Assembly: GCA_964533965.1 (NCBI GenBank)
Contig: CAZHNN010000007.1
Coordinates: 47,018-111,017, forward strand
DNA: 64,000 nt
Direction of reading: 5' to 3'
Source of the DNA: RGIG3178 sp964533965
Lineage (GTDB): Bacteria > Bacillota > Clostridia > Christensenellales > QAND01
Notes under the pieces: generated by a model
What the model saw: only the letters and a program-made list of their open reading frames with translations
Databases searched by the model: none
What the model was told of the DNA's origin: nothing
In this document: positions 44,199 to 52,757 of the stretch, in pieces
Numbering within the stretch: the stretch's first letter is position 1
Layout: each line of letters begins with the position of its first letter
Program-made: the position numbers and the translations under genes

Positions 44199-47075
44199 AT
44201 GATGGTTCGTACATCCAAACTGCTGGGCTTGCTCTTGATCGCAATGGTTGTTGCGGCAAGCCTTGCGGGCTGTTCCATAGGCACAATATTTTCCGGATCC
44301 GGCCTTGTGATCAACGAGGTCTGCACCAGCAATGCCTCCAGCCTTGTCGACGATGAATTTGGCACGCCGGACTGGATTGAATTGTACAATTCAAGCAACT
44401 CAGCCATTTCCTTAAAGGGGTATTCCATATCCGACGATGTGAAATCCCCCGTCAAATACCTTTTGCCGGACGTTTCCATCGCACCCCATACCTACATGAT
44501 CGTATATTGCTCGAAGCTTACCAGTAAGACGCCGAACACAAAAATAAGCACCGGTTTCAAGCTTTCCGCAAACGGCGGCATGGTGATTTTGATGTCGGCC
44601 GGCGGCGATACGTTAAGTAAGCTCGAAGTGCCCGCCCTTTCCCCCGACCAGTCCTATGCCCGCAACGATAAAGGTGCTTACCAGGTCACCGCAACGCCCA
44701 CTCCCGGCAAAGCCAACTCCATCCTCGAAGCCAGCAGCAAGACAAAGATCACGGAGATGCCATCTTCCGCGCCGGTTCACATCACGGAGTTTTTGGTAAA
44801 GAACGGATATTCGCTCGTGGATGAAGACGGCGAACGCAGCGGCTGGGTGGAGATAGAGAATTCCTCCTCCAATCCCGTCGCCCTTTCGGGATACCGGCTC
44901 AGCGACGATGCGGACAACCCCGCCAAATGGGCGCTCCCCAACATCACATTGGCGGCTGGACAGCGCGTTGTGGTATTTTGTTCGGGTAAAAACAAGGTCA
45001 CGCAGAGCGGACAGATGCACGCCAGTTTCCGCTTGGGAAGCAGCGACCAACAGCTGTGCCTATTGGATATGGTAAACACGCAGATGCAGACGGTGTCGGT
45101 GCCCGCCAACCTCGCAGAAAACCTCTCCTACGGCATTCAGAACAACCAATGGCTGTATTTTGGCCAGCCCACCCCGGGCCAGCCCAATACGACGCATGGG
45201 TTCAAATCAATGCAGGAGGCAAAGCTGTTTGACCCGAACGGCTTGTACATCAGCGAAGTCTCTGCCGTTCAAGCGTACAACAGCACGTCATTGGATTGGG
45301 TGGAGCTGCGCAACGGCGGCAGCCAATCCATCAACCTTTCGGGATATTACCTCAGCGACGATTTTGCAAACCTGAAGAAGGGAAAAATCGGTAGTGCAAG
45401 CATATCCGCCGGCGGCTATACGATTGTTTCTATGTCAGGCAACTCGACGAAATCAGGGGGAAACGTATTGCCGTTCGGCCTTCCTGCCAGCGGAGAAACG
45501 CTGATTCTCTCCTCTCCGGACGGTGTTCCCATAGACGTGTTTGACACCGGTGTGTTGCGTCCCGGAATAACCAGCGGCAGAAACAACGGGGACGCGTCGG
45601 GGACGCGTGTTTTTTTTAATTCGCCAACACCGGGCTCAGCCAACGGAACGTCCTCCATCAAGGGATATGTAGAAAAACCTGTCTTCTCTGAGCCGGGAGG
45701 CGTAAAGACATCCGCCGTAAGCGTCACCATCACCTGCACAACCCCAAACGCGCGCATCTATTACACGACCGACGGGTCCACGCCCACCACCTCCAGCAGC
45801 CAGTACCAGGGACCTGTGAGCATCAGCACCAGCAAGCCCCTGCGGGCGATCGCCGTCAGCGACGGAATGCTGCCAAGCGATGTGGCGACCACAACGTATC
45901 TGTATACCCAGGCGCATACCGTTCCCATCGTTTGCCTTTCCATGGCTCCCGGCGAATTTCAGACGATGTACGCCAACACCAAAACGTACGTTAACATTGA
46001 ACGGCCCGGAAACATCGAATACTATGACAAAGACGGCAAGCTTGGCACCATATTCCCCGCGATGGTACGCGTTCAGGGTTGGTCTTCCCGTATGTTTGAC
46101 CAGAAATCGCTGACCTTTAAACTCGACGATGCTTTTGGCACGGACAAGGTGACCTATCCGTTCTTCGACGGCTACAACATCAACACCTTTACGTCTCTGT
46201 CCGTCCGATCCGGCGGTCAGGATCGGTATAAGGCGTATGTGCGCGATGCCTTTTTCGCACATGTGGCGATGCTGGACGGGGTAAACGCCGATGTACCAAA
46301 CACGAGTTACGTGGTCGTCTATGTCAACGGGCAGTACTGGGGATTGTATGATCTTCGGGAAGATATCAGTTCCAGCATGCTCGCCTCGCACCATAATCTG
46401 GATTCCACGACCGTGAACTACATGCGGCGTGCTGTCGTCGTACATGGCAGCAACGCCGATTGGCAGAATATCTGCGCTTTCGGGCGTACCCACAACCTCG
46501 ACAACCCCGCCAACTATGCGCAATTTTCCCAGTGGGTGGACGTAAATGCATGGGCGGACTACCTTGTTCTGCGGAATTATTTCCGGGAGACAGATCTGTT
46601 TAACCAGAAATACTGGAATACCAACGACGGAAAGGTGAAGCTCCGGCCTATCTATTTTGACAATGACTATTCGATCGGCGGGGATGGCGCGCTGACCACG
46701 AACTTAATAGGCGTCTATTGGTCCTTCTCGGGCTTTACCACCAAGAACGGCACGCACGTGGGCATGGACGTCTCCGCATCGCTGTGGACCAGTTCGCAAT
46801 TCAAAAAGCTGTTCGCCACGCGTTGGTCGTATCTGTCCACGCATGTGTTCCAGCCCGACAAACTGATCGCAATACTCGACTCCATGCAGACGGTGATGGA
46901 ACCCGAGATGCAGCGGCAGATCAGCCGTTGGGGCGAGCCCTCCTCGATGACGAGCTGGAAAAACGAAATGAACGAATTGCGTTCGTTGCTGCGCGCTCGC
47001 CCGACATCCGCCAAGCAGCTATTGATCAACAATTTCAGCTTTACACAAGCCGAGCTGCAGGAATTATACAAATAG
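44199..47075 (+). CDS. Lipoprotein with lamin-tail domains, chitobiase-type domain and CotH kinase-like domain
   Basis: A 958-residue protein with a lipobox (LAGC, Cys about 25). Three lamin-tail (LTD) domains follow (about 35-150, 185-320 and 345-470, each starting with an INEV/ITEF/ISEV strand and carrying WIEL-type motifs). A chitobiase C-terminal-like domain (about 490-570, IYYTTDGSTPT) precedes a CotH domain (about 590-900, with GLYDLREDIS and FDNDYSIGGDG). CotH proteins in Bacillus phosphorylate spore coat proteins; extracellular LTD-CotH proteins are common in Clostridia, with unproven roles. Two adjacent ATG codons are possible starts. Confidence 0.87.
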   Translation: MMVRTSKLLGLLLIAMVVAASLAGCSIGTIFSGSGLVINEVCTSNASSLVDDEFGTPDWIELYNSSNSAISLKGYSISDDVKSPVKYLLPDVSIAPHTYMIVYCSKLTSKTPNTKISTGFKLSANGGMVILMSAGGDTLSKLEVPALSPDQSYARNDKGAYQVTATPTPGKANSILEASSKTKITEMPSSAPVHITEFLVKNGYSLVDEDGERSGWVEIENSSSNPVALSGYRLSDDADNPAKWALPNITLAAGQRVVVFCSGKNKVTQSGQMHASFRLGSSDQQLCLLDMVNTQMQTVSVPANLAENLSYGIQNNQWLYFGQPTPGQPNTTHGFKSMQEAKLFDPNGLYISEVSAVQAYNSTSLDWVELRNGGSQSINLSGYYLSDDFANLKKGKIGSASISAGGYTIVSMSGNSTKSGGNVLPFGLPASGETLILSSPDGVPIDVFDTGVLRPGITSGRNNGDASGTRVFFNSPTPGSANGTSSIKGYVEKPVFSEPGGVKTSAVSVTITCTTPNARIYYTTDGSTPTTSSSQYQGPVSISTSKPLRAIAVSDGMLPSDVATTTYLYTQAHTVPIVCLSMAPGEFQTMYANTKTYVNIERPGNIEYYDKDGKLGTIFPAMVRVQGWSSRMFDQKSLTFKLDDAFGTDKVTYPFFDGYNINTFTSLSVRSGGQDRYKAYVRDAFFAHVAMLDGVNADVPNTSYVVVYVNGQYWGLYDLREDISSSMLASHHNLDSTTVNYMRRAVVVHGSNADWQNICAFGRTHNLDNPANYAQFSQWVDVNAWADYLVLRNYFRETDLFNQKYWNTNDGKVKLRPIYFDNDYSIGGDGALTTNLIGVYWSFSGFTTKNGTHVGMDVSASLWTSSQFKKLFATRWSYLSTHVFQPDKLIAILDSMQTVMEPEMQRQISRWGEPSSMTSWKNEMNELRSLLRARPTSAKQLLINNFSFTQAELQELYK

Positions 47076-47110
47076 GCCGGATAACGAACACAGATACAAA
47101 AGGAGCAGAA

Positions 47111-47584
47111 ATGGAAACGCAAAAGACGGTGAGCCAATCGAGCACAGAGCAGGTACACATCGTGATGCCCGCCCACAGCAACGGCAGCGGGCGGCTTTTC
47201 GGCGGTCAACTGATGGAGTGGATCGACATTGTGGCTGCGGTCTGTGCACGCCGCCACAGCGAGCGCAGCGTTGTAACCGTTTGCGTGGATGGCCTGGATT
47301 TTGCGGCACCTGCCTTCATCGACCAAGTCATCGTGCTGCACGCCGACATCACCTATGTCGGTCGCACCTCGATGGAGGTGCGCGTGGATTCGTTTGTCGA
47401 GGACTTGCATGGCGTGCGGACCCTCGTCAACCGGGCATACCTCGTGTTGGTGGCGCTGGATGAAAACGGCAATCCGACAACAGCACCGGCTCTTTTGTGC
47501 GAAACAGCCGAGCAGGAAGCCGAATATAGATCTGCCATCGTGCGGGCGACACTGCGAAAGAAAAAGCATGACATGAAGCTCTAG
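47111..47584 (+). CDS. Acyl-CoA thioesterase, hotdog fold
   Basis: The 157-residue single hotdog domain fits the YciA/BFIT-like acyl-CoA hydrolase family: MPAHSNGSGRLFGGQLMEWIDIVA with the conserved Asn and Asp, and VGRTSMEVRVDSFVED. It would release CoA from acyl-CoA in the cytoplasm. The ATG at 47111 follows AAAGGAG. It lies 35 bases after the CotH gene and may share its transcript. Confidence 0.88.
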   Translation: METQKTVSQSSTEQVHIVMPAHSNGSGRLFGGQLMEWIDIVAAVCARRHSERSVVTVCVDGLDFAAPAFIDQVIVLHADITYVGRTSMEVRVDSFVEDLHGVRTLVNRAYLVLVALDENGNPTTAPALLCETAEQEAEYRSAIVRATLRKKKHDMKL

Positions 47585-47609
47585 CAGCATGCAAAACACA
47601 TAAAATAAA

Positions 47610-47642
47610 AATTCCCCGCCTGCGATAGCCAGGCGGGGAATT
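47610..47642. terminator. Bidirectional terminator between the thioesterase gene and darA
   Basis: AATTCCCCGCCTG and CAGGCGGGGAATT form a 13-bp stem, with A/T-rich flanks on both sides. Confidence 0.8.
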
Positions 47643-47666
47643 GGTTTTATATTCGTTCAGACTTGC

Positions 47667-47996
47667 TTACAGACGTACGAACTTCTCGACATCCATCACA
47701 AAGATCGTAGCTCCGCCGATGGTCACCTCAACCGGATAGGGAATGAAAAATCCGGAGGCATCCACCGTAGGAGAAGGCGCCGTTACGGTCTGCGTGCGCG
47801 GCATGCAGATCGTTTGGAACAATCCGATCACTTCATCGGTGCGTTCATCTTCCACGCCGATCATCAGCGTGGTATTCCCTGCCCGTAAAAAACCGCCGGA
47901 AGTCGCAAGGCGCGTGACTCGAAACCCCTTTTCCATCAATGCGTTGTTGATCGCATGGTTATCCTCATCCTGGACAATCGCAATGATCAATTTCAT
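47667..47996 (-). CDS. darA: Cyclic-di-AMP receptor DarA (PstA)
   Basis: The 109-residue PII-like protein matches the DarA family: MKLIIAIVQDEDNHAINNALM, the threonine-rich loop ATSGGFLRAGNTTLMIG and the FFIPYPVEVTIGGATIFV end. DarA trimers bind cyclic-di-AMP; downstream targets are poorly known. GAGGGA precedes the start, and an extended -10 (TGCTATAAT) lies about 45 bases upstream on the minus strand. No tmk or holB neighbours are seen, unlike in Bacillus. Confidence 0.93.
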   Translation of the reverse strand: MKLIIAIVQDEDNHAINNALMEKGFRVTRLATSGGFLRAGNTTLMIGVEDERTDEVIGLFQTICMPRTQTVTAPSPTVDASGFFIPYPVEVTIGGATIFVMDVEKFVRL

Positions 47997-48108
47997 GCTG
48001 TCGTCCCTCCTTTGTCCATCTCATTTATATAATGTATTATAGCATACTCCATCCTCGCAAAACCATCCATCCGCCCGAAGTAACATTTTCTACACCTTTC
48101 TTTAACAA

Positions 48109-48138
48109 TTGACAAACTTCTTTCCCTTTTCCTATAAT
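48109..48138 (+). promoter_or_regulatory. Promoter of the M23 peptidase gene
   Basis: Exact TTGACA (48109-48114) and TATAAT (48133-48138), spacer 18. Confidence 0.8.
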
Positions 48139-48183
48139 GAAACTATCTGTTCTGTCTTTTATCGTATACATGGGGGATCGCCA

Positions 48184-49410
48184 ATGCTAAAAGCACCTAA
48201 GCTGAAAAAGCCGGTACTAGCCTATGCAATCATAGGCATGGCATGCTTTTTGGTATTGGGATCAATTTTTTTGTTTGTTTCCGCCAAACGGGTAAAGGAT
48301 GTGACTGAAGGTGCGGCTGCAGGTTCCCTGTATGTCGCCGCGGACGCATCGGTGGTAAAGCAGCTTATGCCCGGATTTGCCTATATACAGAACCATAAGG
48401 ATGGCGTACAGCAGAATTCCGGCTATGGGATCTTCAGCAACAACATGCAGTTGGCGCTTTGCAGGACACATGAAGACGCGCAGTGGGCTCTTGATGCGAT
48501 TTTAGCCGGCCATGCGATGGAGGGCACTACCGCCGCGTTTGTGCAAGACGTGCGAATCGAACCAAGTGAAGGAAAGATCTTGGGCCGCGAAGAAGCCCTT
48601 CTTACCATCCAAAATGGCATGGACACCCTGCCGTACGTCGTCAAGGACGAACAAACCAGCAAGGATATATGCACCAAGTTCAACATGTCGCAGCAGGAAT
48701 ATCAGGCACTTAACGTATCGGGCGGCACAACGCTTGTGCCCGGCCAGTTCGTGGTGGTAAAAGCCACCCAGTTGCCGCTGCTGCAGGTGAAGAATGTCCT
48801 TGTTAAGACCGAGACAAAAGAGATCCCGTATACGACGCAAACGATTTCCGACAACACGCTTACGAAAGGGACAAGCGTGACCAAGCAGGCGGGCGTAAAC
48901 GGGGTACAGACGCGTACCACCACCATCACGTACATCGATGAGGTGGAAGTCAACAGCGTTGTCACCGATTATGTCACCACCAAAGAGCCCGTCACGAAGA
49001 TCGTCCGCAAGGGTACCAAGCCGCCGGCAGACGCCGCATCGGCGCCGAAGTTCAAGTGGCCTGTTTCCGGTACGATCTCAAGCCCCTTTGGAACGCGCTG
49101 GGGAAAGAAGCACGAGGGCCTCGACATTGCCGTTCCCACGGGAACAAATGTCAAAGCCTCGGCTGCTGGCACGGTGAAGCGGGCGTTCAACAACGGCGAT
49201 TACGGCCTGTTTGTGGAGATCGACCACGGCAACGGATGGATCACACGCTATGGGCACAACAGCAAGCTGTTGGTCAAAGCGGGGGACAAGGTATCTGCAG
49301 GCCAGGTGATAGCGCTCTCCGGCTCTACCGGGCATAGTACGGGACCGCACTGTCACTTTGAGATCCGGAAAAGCGGCGTGCCAAAAGACCCTTTGCTGTA
49401 TCTGCCATAG
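48184..49410 (+). CDS. LysM, G5 and M23 peptidase domain cell-wall protein
   Basis: A 408-residue protein with an N-terminal membrane span (about 12-35), LysM (about 147-195), G5 (about 200-275, EIPYTTQTISDNTLTKG) and a C-terminal M23 metallopeptidase (about 285-408) with zinc ligands in HEGLD and HCHFE. It probably cleaves peptidoglycan cross-links. The start is ATG 48184 after GGGGGATC; the frame upstream of it overlaps the promoter. The architecture resembles sporulation or cell-division M23 proteins of Clostridia. A GC-rich hairpin (about 49437-49470) follows. Confidence 0.92.
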   Translation: MLKAPKLKKPVLAYAIIGMACFLVLGSIFLFVSAKRVKDVTEGAAAGSLYVAADASVVKQLMPGFAYIQNHKDGVQQNSGYGIFSNNMQLALCRTHEDAQWALDAILAGHAMEGTTAAFVQDVRIEPSEGKILGREEALLTIQNGMDTLPYVVKDEQTSKDICTKFNMSQQEYQALNVSGGTTLVPGQFVVVKATQLPLLQVKNVLVKTETKEIPYTTQTISDNTLTKGTSVTKQAGVNGVQTRTTTITYIDEVEVNSVVTDYVTTKEPVTKIVRKGTKPPADAASAPKFKWPVSGTISSPFGTRWGKKHEGLDIAVPTGTNVKASAAGTVKRAFNNGDYGLFVEIDHGNGWITRYGHNSKLLVKAGDKVSAGQVIALSGSTGHSTGPHCHFEIRKSGVPKDPLLYLP

Positions 49411-49551
49411 GACATATTGTTTTGAGAAAAAGCAGGGCCGCGGATGCAAACGCATTACGCGGCTTTCTAATGCAAACGATCGCATACCGGCATAAGCAGA
49501 GCATAAGCGTTAATCAAGGACTTATATCGCCTCATACAGCGATATGCGCGC

Positions 49552-49580
49552 TTGCAGCCGCATCGCAAAAGTGTTATCCT
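49552..49580 (+). promoter_or_regulatory. Promoter of the DMT transporter gene
   Basis: TTGCAG (49552-49557) and TATCCT (49575-49580), spacer 17. Confidence 0.5.
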
Positions 49581-49624
49581 CGTTTTTGTCTTTGATTTTT
49601 TTGGAAGATAGACGGGGTTGAACA

Positions 49625-50557
49625 ATGAAGGCTGAAACGATGAAAGCGTATGCCATGATGCTGTGTTCCATCCTGATCGGAACATTTTTCTCCCCCATCT
49701 TCAAAACGATACTAAAGCTCAACGCCGGGCTGACCAGTACCAATATCACGTTTTTTCGCATGGTTCTCACTTCGCTGATCCTCTGGGCTTACTGTCTGTT
49801 CGTACCCGAGCTGCGCAGGCAGACGGCAGCCGCCTTTAAGGACAAAAAGACACTGATATTGATCATCACCCTCGGTCTGTCGCGCGGGCTTGACCTTCTG
49901 TGCTGGGCGTACGCTTTAGACGGAACGACGACGTTTATTCTAAGCATCTTGGGCAACTCCACACCCGTCTTTGTCGTGGCTGCCAGCTACTTTCTTTACG
50001 GCGAAAAGACAAAGCCGCTGGCGCTATTGGGCGTCGGCATCTGCCTTGCGGGATTGGGCATTGTGGGAATTTCCAGCAGCAGGGGCGGCAGCGCCAGCCT
50101 TCGGGCGATCGTATTGATGATCTGTTCCGCTTGCCTGTATACGGGTTTCCTTCTGATAAGTCGCAAGCTGCGGACAGGAGAGACGCAAATATCCGCCCTG
50201 TTGATGATGACGATCGTATTCACCCTCTGCATTCCCACTGCGCTAGTCCCCTGCGTTGTCAGCGGCGCATCGATGGGACCTTTCACACTAAAGGCCTGGC
50301 TTTTACTGCTGGCTTTGGTCCTTTGCAGTACGCTCATCGGACAGATCGTACCGATCTGGGCCATCCGTTATTTGAATCCAACCAGCATCTCCATGGTTTC
50401 GCTCTGCGGGCCGATATTTACGGCAATTAACTGCTATTTCTTATTGGGCGAAGTACCCGGTATTTCCGTTCTTTCCGGTGGCGCCATTGTTCTGTTCGGG
50501 CTGTATCTGTACACACTGGGAAGCGAGCGCCTTGCGCGTAAAGAGTCCGAAAACTGA
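49625..50557 (+). CDS. EamA/DMT family transporter
   Basis: The 310-residue protein has ten hydrophobic segments arranged as two EamA repeats (about 8-145 and 155-295), with the ITFFRMVLTSLILW and LNPTSISMVSLCGPIFTAI end-of-repeat patterns. Drug/metabolite transporters export amino acids, nucleosides or other small molecules; the substrate cannot be read from sequence. Single gene with its own promoter. Confidence 0.88.
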   Translation: MKAETMKAYAMMLCSILIGTFFSPIFKTILKLNAGLTSTNITFFRMVLTSLILWAYCLFVPELRRQTAAAFKDKKTLILIITLGLSRGLDLLCWAYALDGTTTFILSILGNSTPVFVVAASYFLYGEKTKPLALLGVGICLAGLGIVGISSSRGGSASLRAIVLMICSACLYTGFLLISRKLRTGETQISALLMMTIVFTLCIPTALVPCVVSGASMGPFTLKAWLLLLALVLCSTLIGQIVPIWAIRYLNPTSISMVSLCGPIFTAINCYFLLGEVPGISVLSGGAIVLFGLYLYTLGSERLARKESEN

Positions 50558-50700
50558 TTTTAAACTTGCCATAATGACAGATCCGATGCCTTCCATACGT
50601 TGATTTCTCCTTTTCCAGCATTGTTTTTTCGTTCCTCATCCATTGACGATTTCTCCAGAAAGTGTTTGATTTGCAAGCTGGATATTTTTCAAAATAGCGC

Positions 50701-50730
50701 TTTACAAACGTAACAGTGTTATGTTACGAT
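50701..50730 (+). promoter_or_regulatory. Promoter with internal inverted repeat before the YhbD-like gene
   Basis: TTTACA (50701-50706) and TACGAT (50725-50730) have an 18-base spacer. An inverted repeat CGTAACA-GTGTTA-TGTTACG (50709-50728) lies between them, the position used by MerR-type regulators. Confidence 0.55.
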
Positions 50731-50754
50731 GGCATTGCAAAGGAGGCGCTGCGT

Positions 50755-51378
50755 ATGGAAGAGGACCTGATCTCCAAAAAGGAATTGCTGGAGCTTACCA
50801 ATATATCCTACGGGCAGTTGTATCGCTGGAAGCGTAAAGGGCTTATTCCTGACGAATGGTTTATCAGAAAATCGACGTTCACCGGCCAGGAGACATTCTT
50901 TCCACGGAGCAAAGTACTCTCGCGCATCTACCGCATCAAGGATATGAAGGAAGATGTGTCGTTGGACGAACTGGCGGATGTGTTTTCCCCGACACCGGAC
51001 AACATATCGCTGCAGCCGGATGATCTGGTGCAACAGGAGATCGTATCTAAAGAAGGGCTAAAGGTTTTTACAGACCAGTGCGGGCAATGCGGTACCTTGC
51101 GGTTCGACGAAATCTTGATGGCCTATGCCATGGATAAAATCGTGCGTTCCGGCGACGTGGCGCTCTTTGAAGCGCAGATTGTCCTTCAGGTGATGCAGCA
51201 GGGACAAAGCCAATTTGGCGGGCAGCCATATGAGTTGTTCCTGCTCAGAAAGATGGGCGTCTTCACCTGCTTTGCGGCCTCCCCGCCCTGCACCATCGCA
51301 GTGGACGAATCCGCACGGCTGATTCTTAGGATGAATACGACGGCTCTGATTGAAGAGCTCAAATTGAAATTGATGTAA
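50755..51378 (+). CDS. YhbD-like (DUF4004) MerR-type regulator
   Basis: The 207-residue protein begins with a winged-helix MerR-like domain (about 3-70: DLISKKELLELTNISYGQLYRWKRKGLIP). A DUF4004-type region follows (about 100-207) with a CGQCG motif. In Bacillus yhbD lies next to the bactofilins yhbE and yhbF, and here a bactofilin-like gene follows after 11 bases, so the operon is conserved. The ATG follows AAAGGAGG. The inverted repeat in its promoter suggests self-control. Confidence 0.85.
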   Translation: MEEDLISKKELLELTNISYGQLYRWKRKGLIPDEWFIRKSTFTGQETFFPRSKVLSRIYRIKDMKEDVSLDELADVFSPTPDNISLQPDDLVQQEIVSKEGLKVFTDQCGQCGTLRFDEILMAYAMDKIVRSGDVALFEAQIVLQVMQQGQSQFGGQPYELFLLRKMGVFTCFAASPPCTIAVDESARLILRMNTTALIEELKLKLM

Positions 51379-51389
51379 GGAGCATTGAA

Positions 51390-52118
51390 ATGAGCGAATA
51401 TTCAGATCTTCGGATCAACGGATCGGGCAGAACATCGGGCGGCACGTTTAACGCCGTCCGCATCAACGGCTCTGGCTGTATCAACGGGGATGTCGTATGT
51501 AAGGATTTCGTGATAAACGGCTCCGGGGAAGCTACCGGCAAAGTGGAAAGCAATTCGCTGCGCGTTAGTGGCTCGGGACGTTTTGGGTCAGAGATCAAGG
51601 CAGGGGACATCCGCGTCAGTGGCTCAGCATACTTTGATGCCGGAATCGACTGCACCGACATCAACATTTCCGGTTCCGCCGATATCAAGAAGGGCATTAC
51701 CGCCAAAAATGTAAAGATCAACGGCTCGGTCAAAATAATCGGCGATTGCAATGCAGATGCCTTTGCCTCCGACGGTGTGTTTGAGATCGGCGGACTTTTA
51801 AACGCAGACCGGATCGATATACATCTATATTGGAGCAAAAGCACAGCCCGCGAGATCGGCGGTGAAAAAATAACGGTTGAGCTTGGCAACAGACGGTTCG
51901 GCGTCGTCAAATCGATCCTTACGCTTACCGCCCACAATCCCTCTCTTCAGGCGGATGTGATAGAAGGCAACGATATCAGCCTTGAAAACACGACCGCCAG
52001 GATCGTCCGCGGCAACAACGTTTCCATCGGTAAAAACTGCAGCATCGGCCTGGTTGAATACAAGGGATTTTACCAAAAATCGAACGACGCCCGGGTGGAC
52101 AAAGAAGTTAAACTCTGA
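51390..52118 (+). CDS. Polymer-forming cytoskeletal protein (bactofilin-like, YhbE/YhbF type)
   Basis: A 242-residue protein built from short beta-helix turns (repeated NGSG, SGSG and ISGS turns, residues 5-120), followed by a region with further beta-helix turns (about 170-220). Bactofilins polymerise without nucleotide and scaffold envelope processes. It is co-transcribed with the YhbD-like regulator. No membrane segment is present. Confidence 0.86.
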   Translation: MSEYSDLRINGSGRTSGGTFNAVRINGSGCINGDVVCKDFVINGSGEATGKVESNSLRVSGSGRFGSEIKAGDIRVSGSAYFDAGIDCTDINISGSADIKKGITAKNVKINGSVKIIGDCNADAFASDGVFEIGGLLNADRIDIHLYWSKSTAREIGGEKITVELGNRRFGVVKSILTLTAHNPSLQADVIEGNDISLENTTARIVRGNNVSIGKNCSIGLVEYKGFYQKSNDARVDKEVKL

Positions 52119-52119
52119 T

Positions 52120-52156
52120 TAAAAAAAGCCTTGCGATACCGCAAGGCTTTTTTCTT
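52120..52156. terminator. Bidirectional terminator after the bactofilin gene
   Basis: AAAAAAGCCTTGC and GCAAGGCTTTTTT form a 13-bp stem, usable from both converging genes. Confidence 0.85.
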
Positions 52157-52163
52157 TTTCATA

Positions 52164-52757
52164 TTACGGTTGGGTTATCGTAATCGAAGAGAAATAGGCG
52201 TCCATGTGCCTGGCATTGAAGGACGATTTCTCCGTAGCGTATACGAGCATGATAAGTCGCTTTGCGCTGACAAACGATACCAACTCGCCCTTTGTGTTGG
52301 ACCAGACCGATAGGTTGTTGTCTGCATTCTGCGCCATTTCAAAGGGTACCGCGACGCCGTCCAGCGCTCCGTATTTCACTGTTTTGGGTTCACCTACACT
52401 CGCGCCGATTGTCTGCAGATCCACAATATTCTGAACCATGCTGTCCATAAAGGCCTTTTGATCCCATTTGTCGCCCCTGATCTGACTCAATGTATTGAGC
52501 GTTTGCTCCCATTCCACGCAGATGGCAACATATAGCTCGTTGCCATTGGGCATCGATTGCGTTGTTGCAATAACAAGTGGCGTACCGACGCCAAGCCCCA
52601 TCTCCGTTAGCGGCAACTGCTGCGTGCTCGTTTCAATATCACCCGGAATTTTCACAGAGAAGGAGCCAAGGTTGACCGGCGGGGTGTTTACCTTGCAGCC
52701 TGAGAGCAGCAGCATTGCCAACAGCAGGCTGACAACCGTTTTCCACCGGCGCTTCAT
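52164..52757 (-). CDS. Putative lipoprotein of unknown function
   Basis: A 197-residue protein with a lipoprotein signal (LLLSGC, Cys21). The mature part has no family I recognise; it contains mixed alpha/beta patterns and ends FNARHMDAYFSSITITQP, resembling small stress-type surface lipoproteins. Its ATG overlaps the gltX stop (ATGA), so it is translated from the glnS-gltX transcript, an odd coupling of a surface protein to tRNA synthetases. Confidence 0.8.
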   Translation of the reverse strand: MKRRWKTVVSLLLAMLLLSGCKVNTPPVNLGSFSVKIPGDIETSTQQLPLTEMGLGVGTPLVIATTQSMPNGNELYVAICVEWEQTLNTLSQIRGDKWDQKAFMDSMVQNIVDLQTIGASVGEPKTVKYGALDGVAVPFEMAQNADNNLSVWSNTKGELVSFVSAKRLIMLVYATEKSSFNARHMDAYFSSITITQP

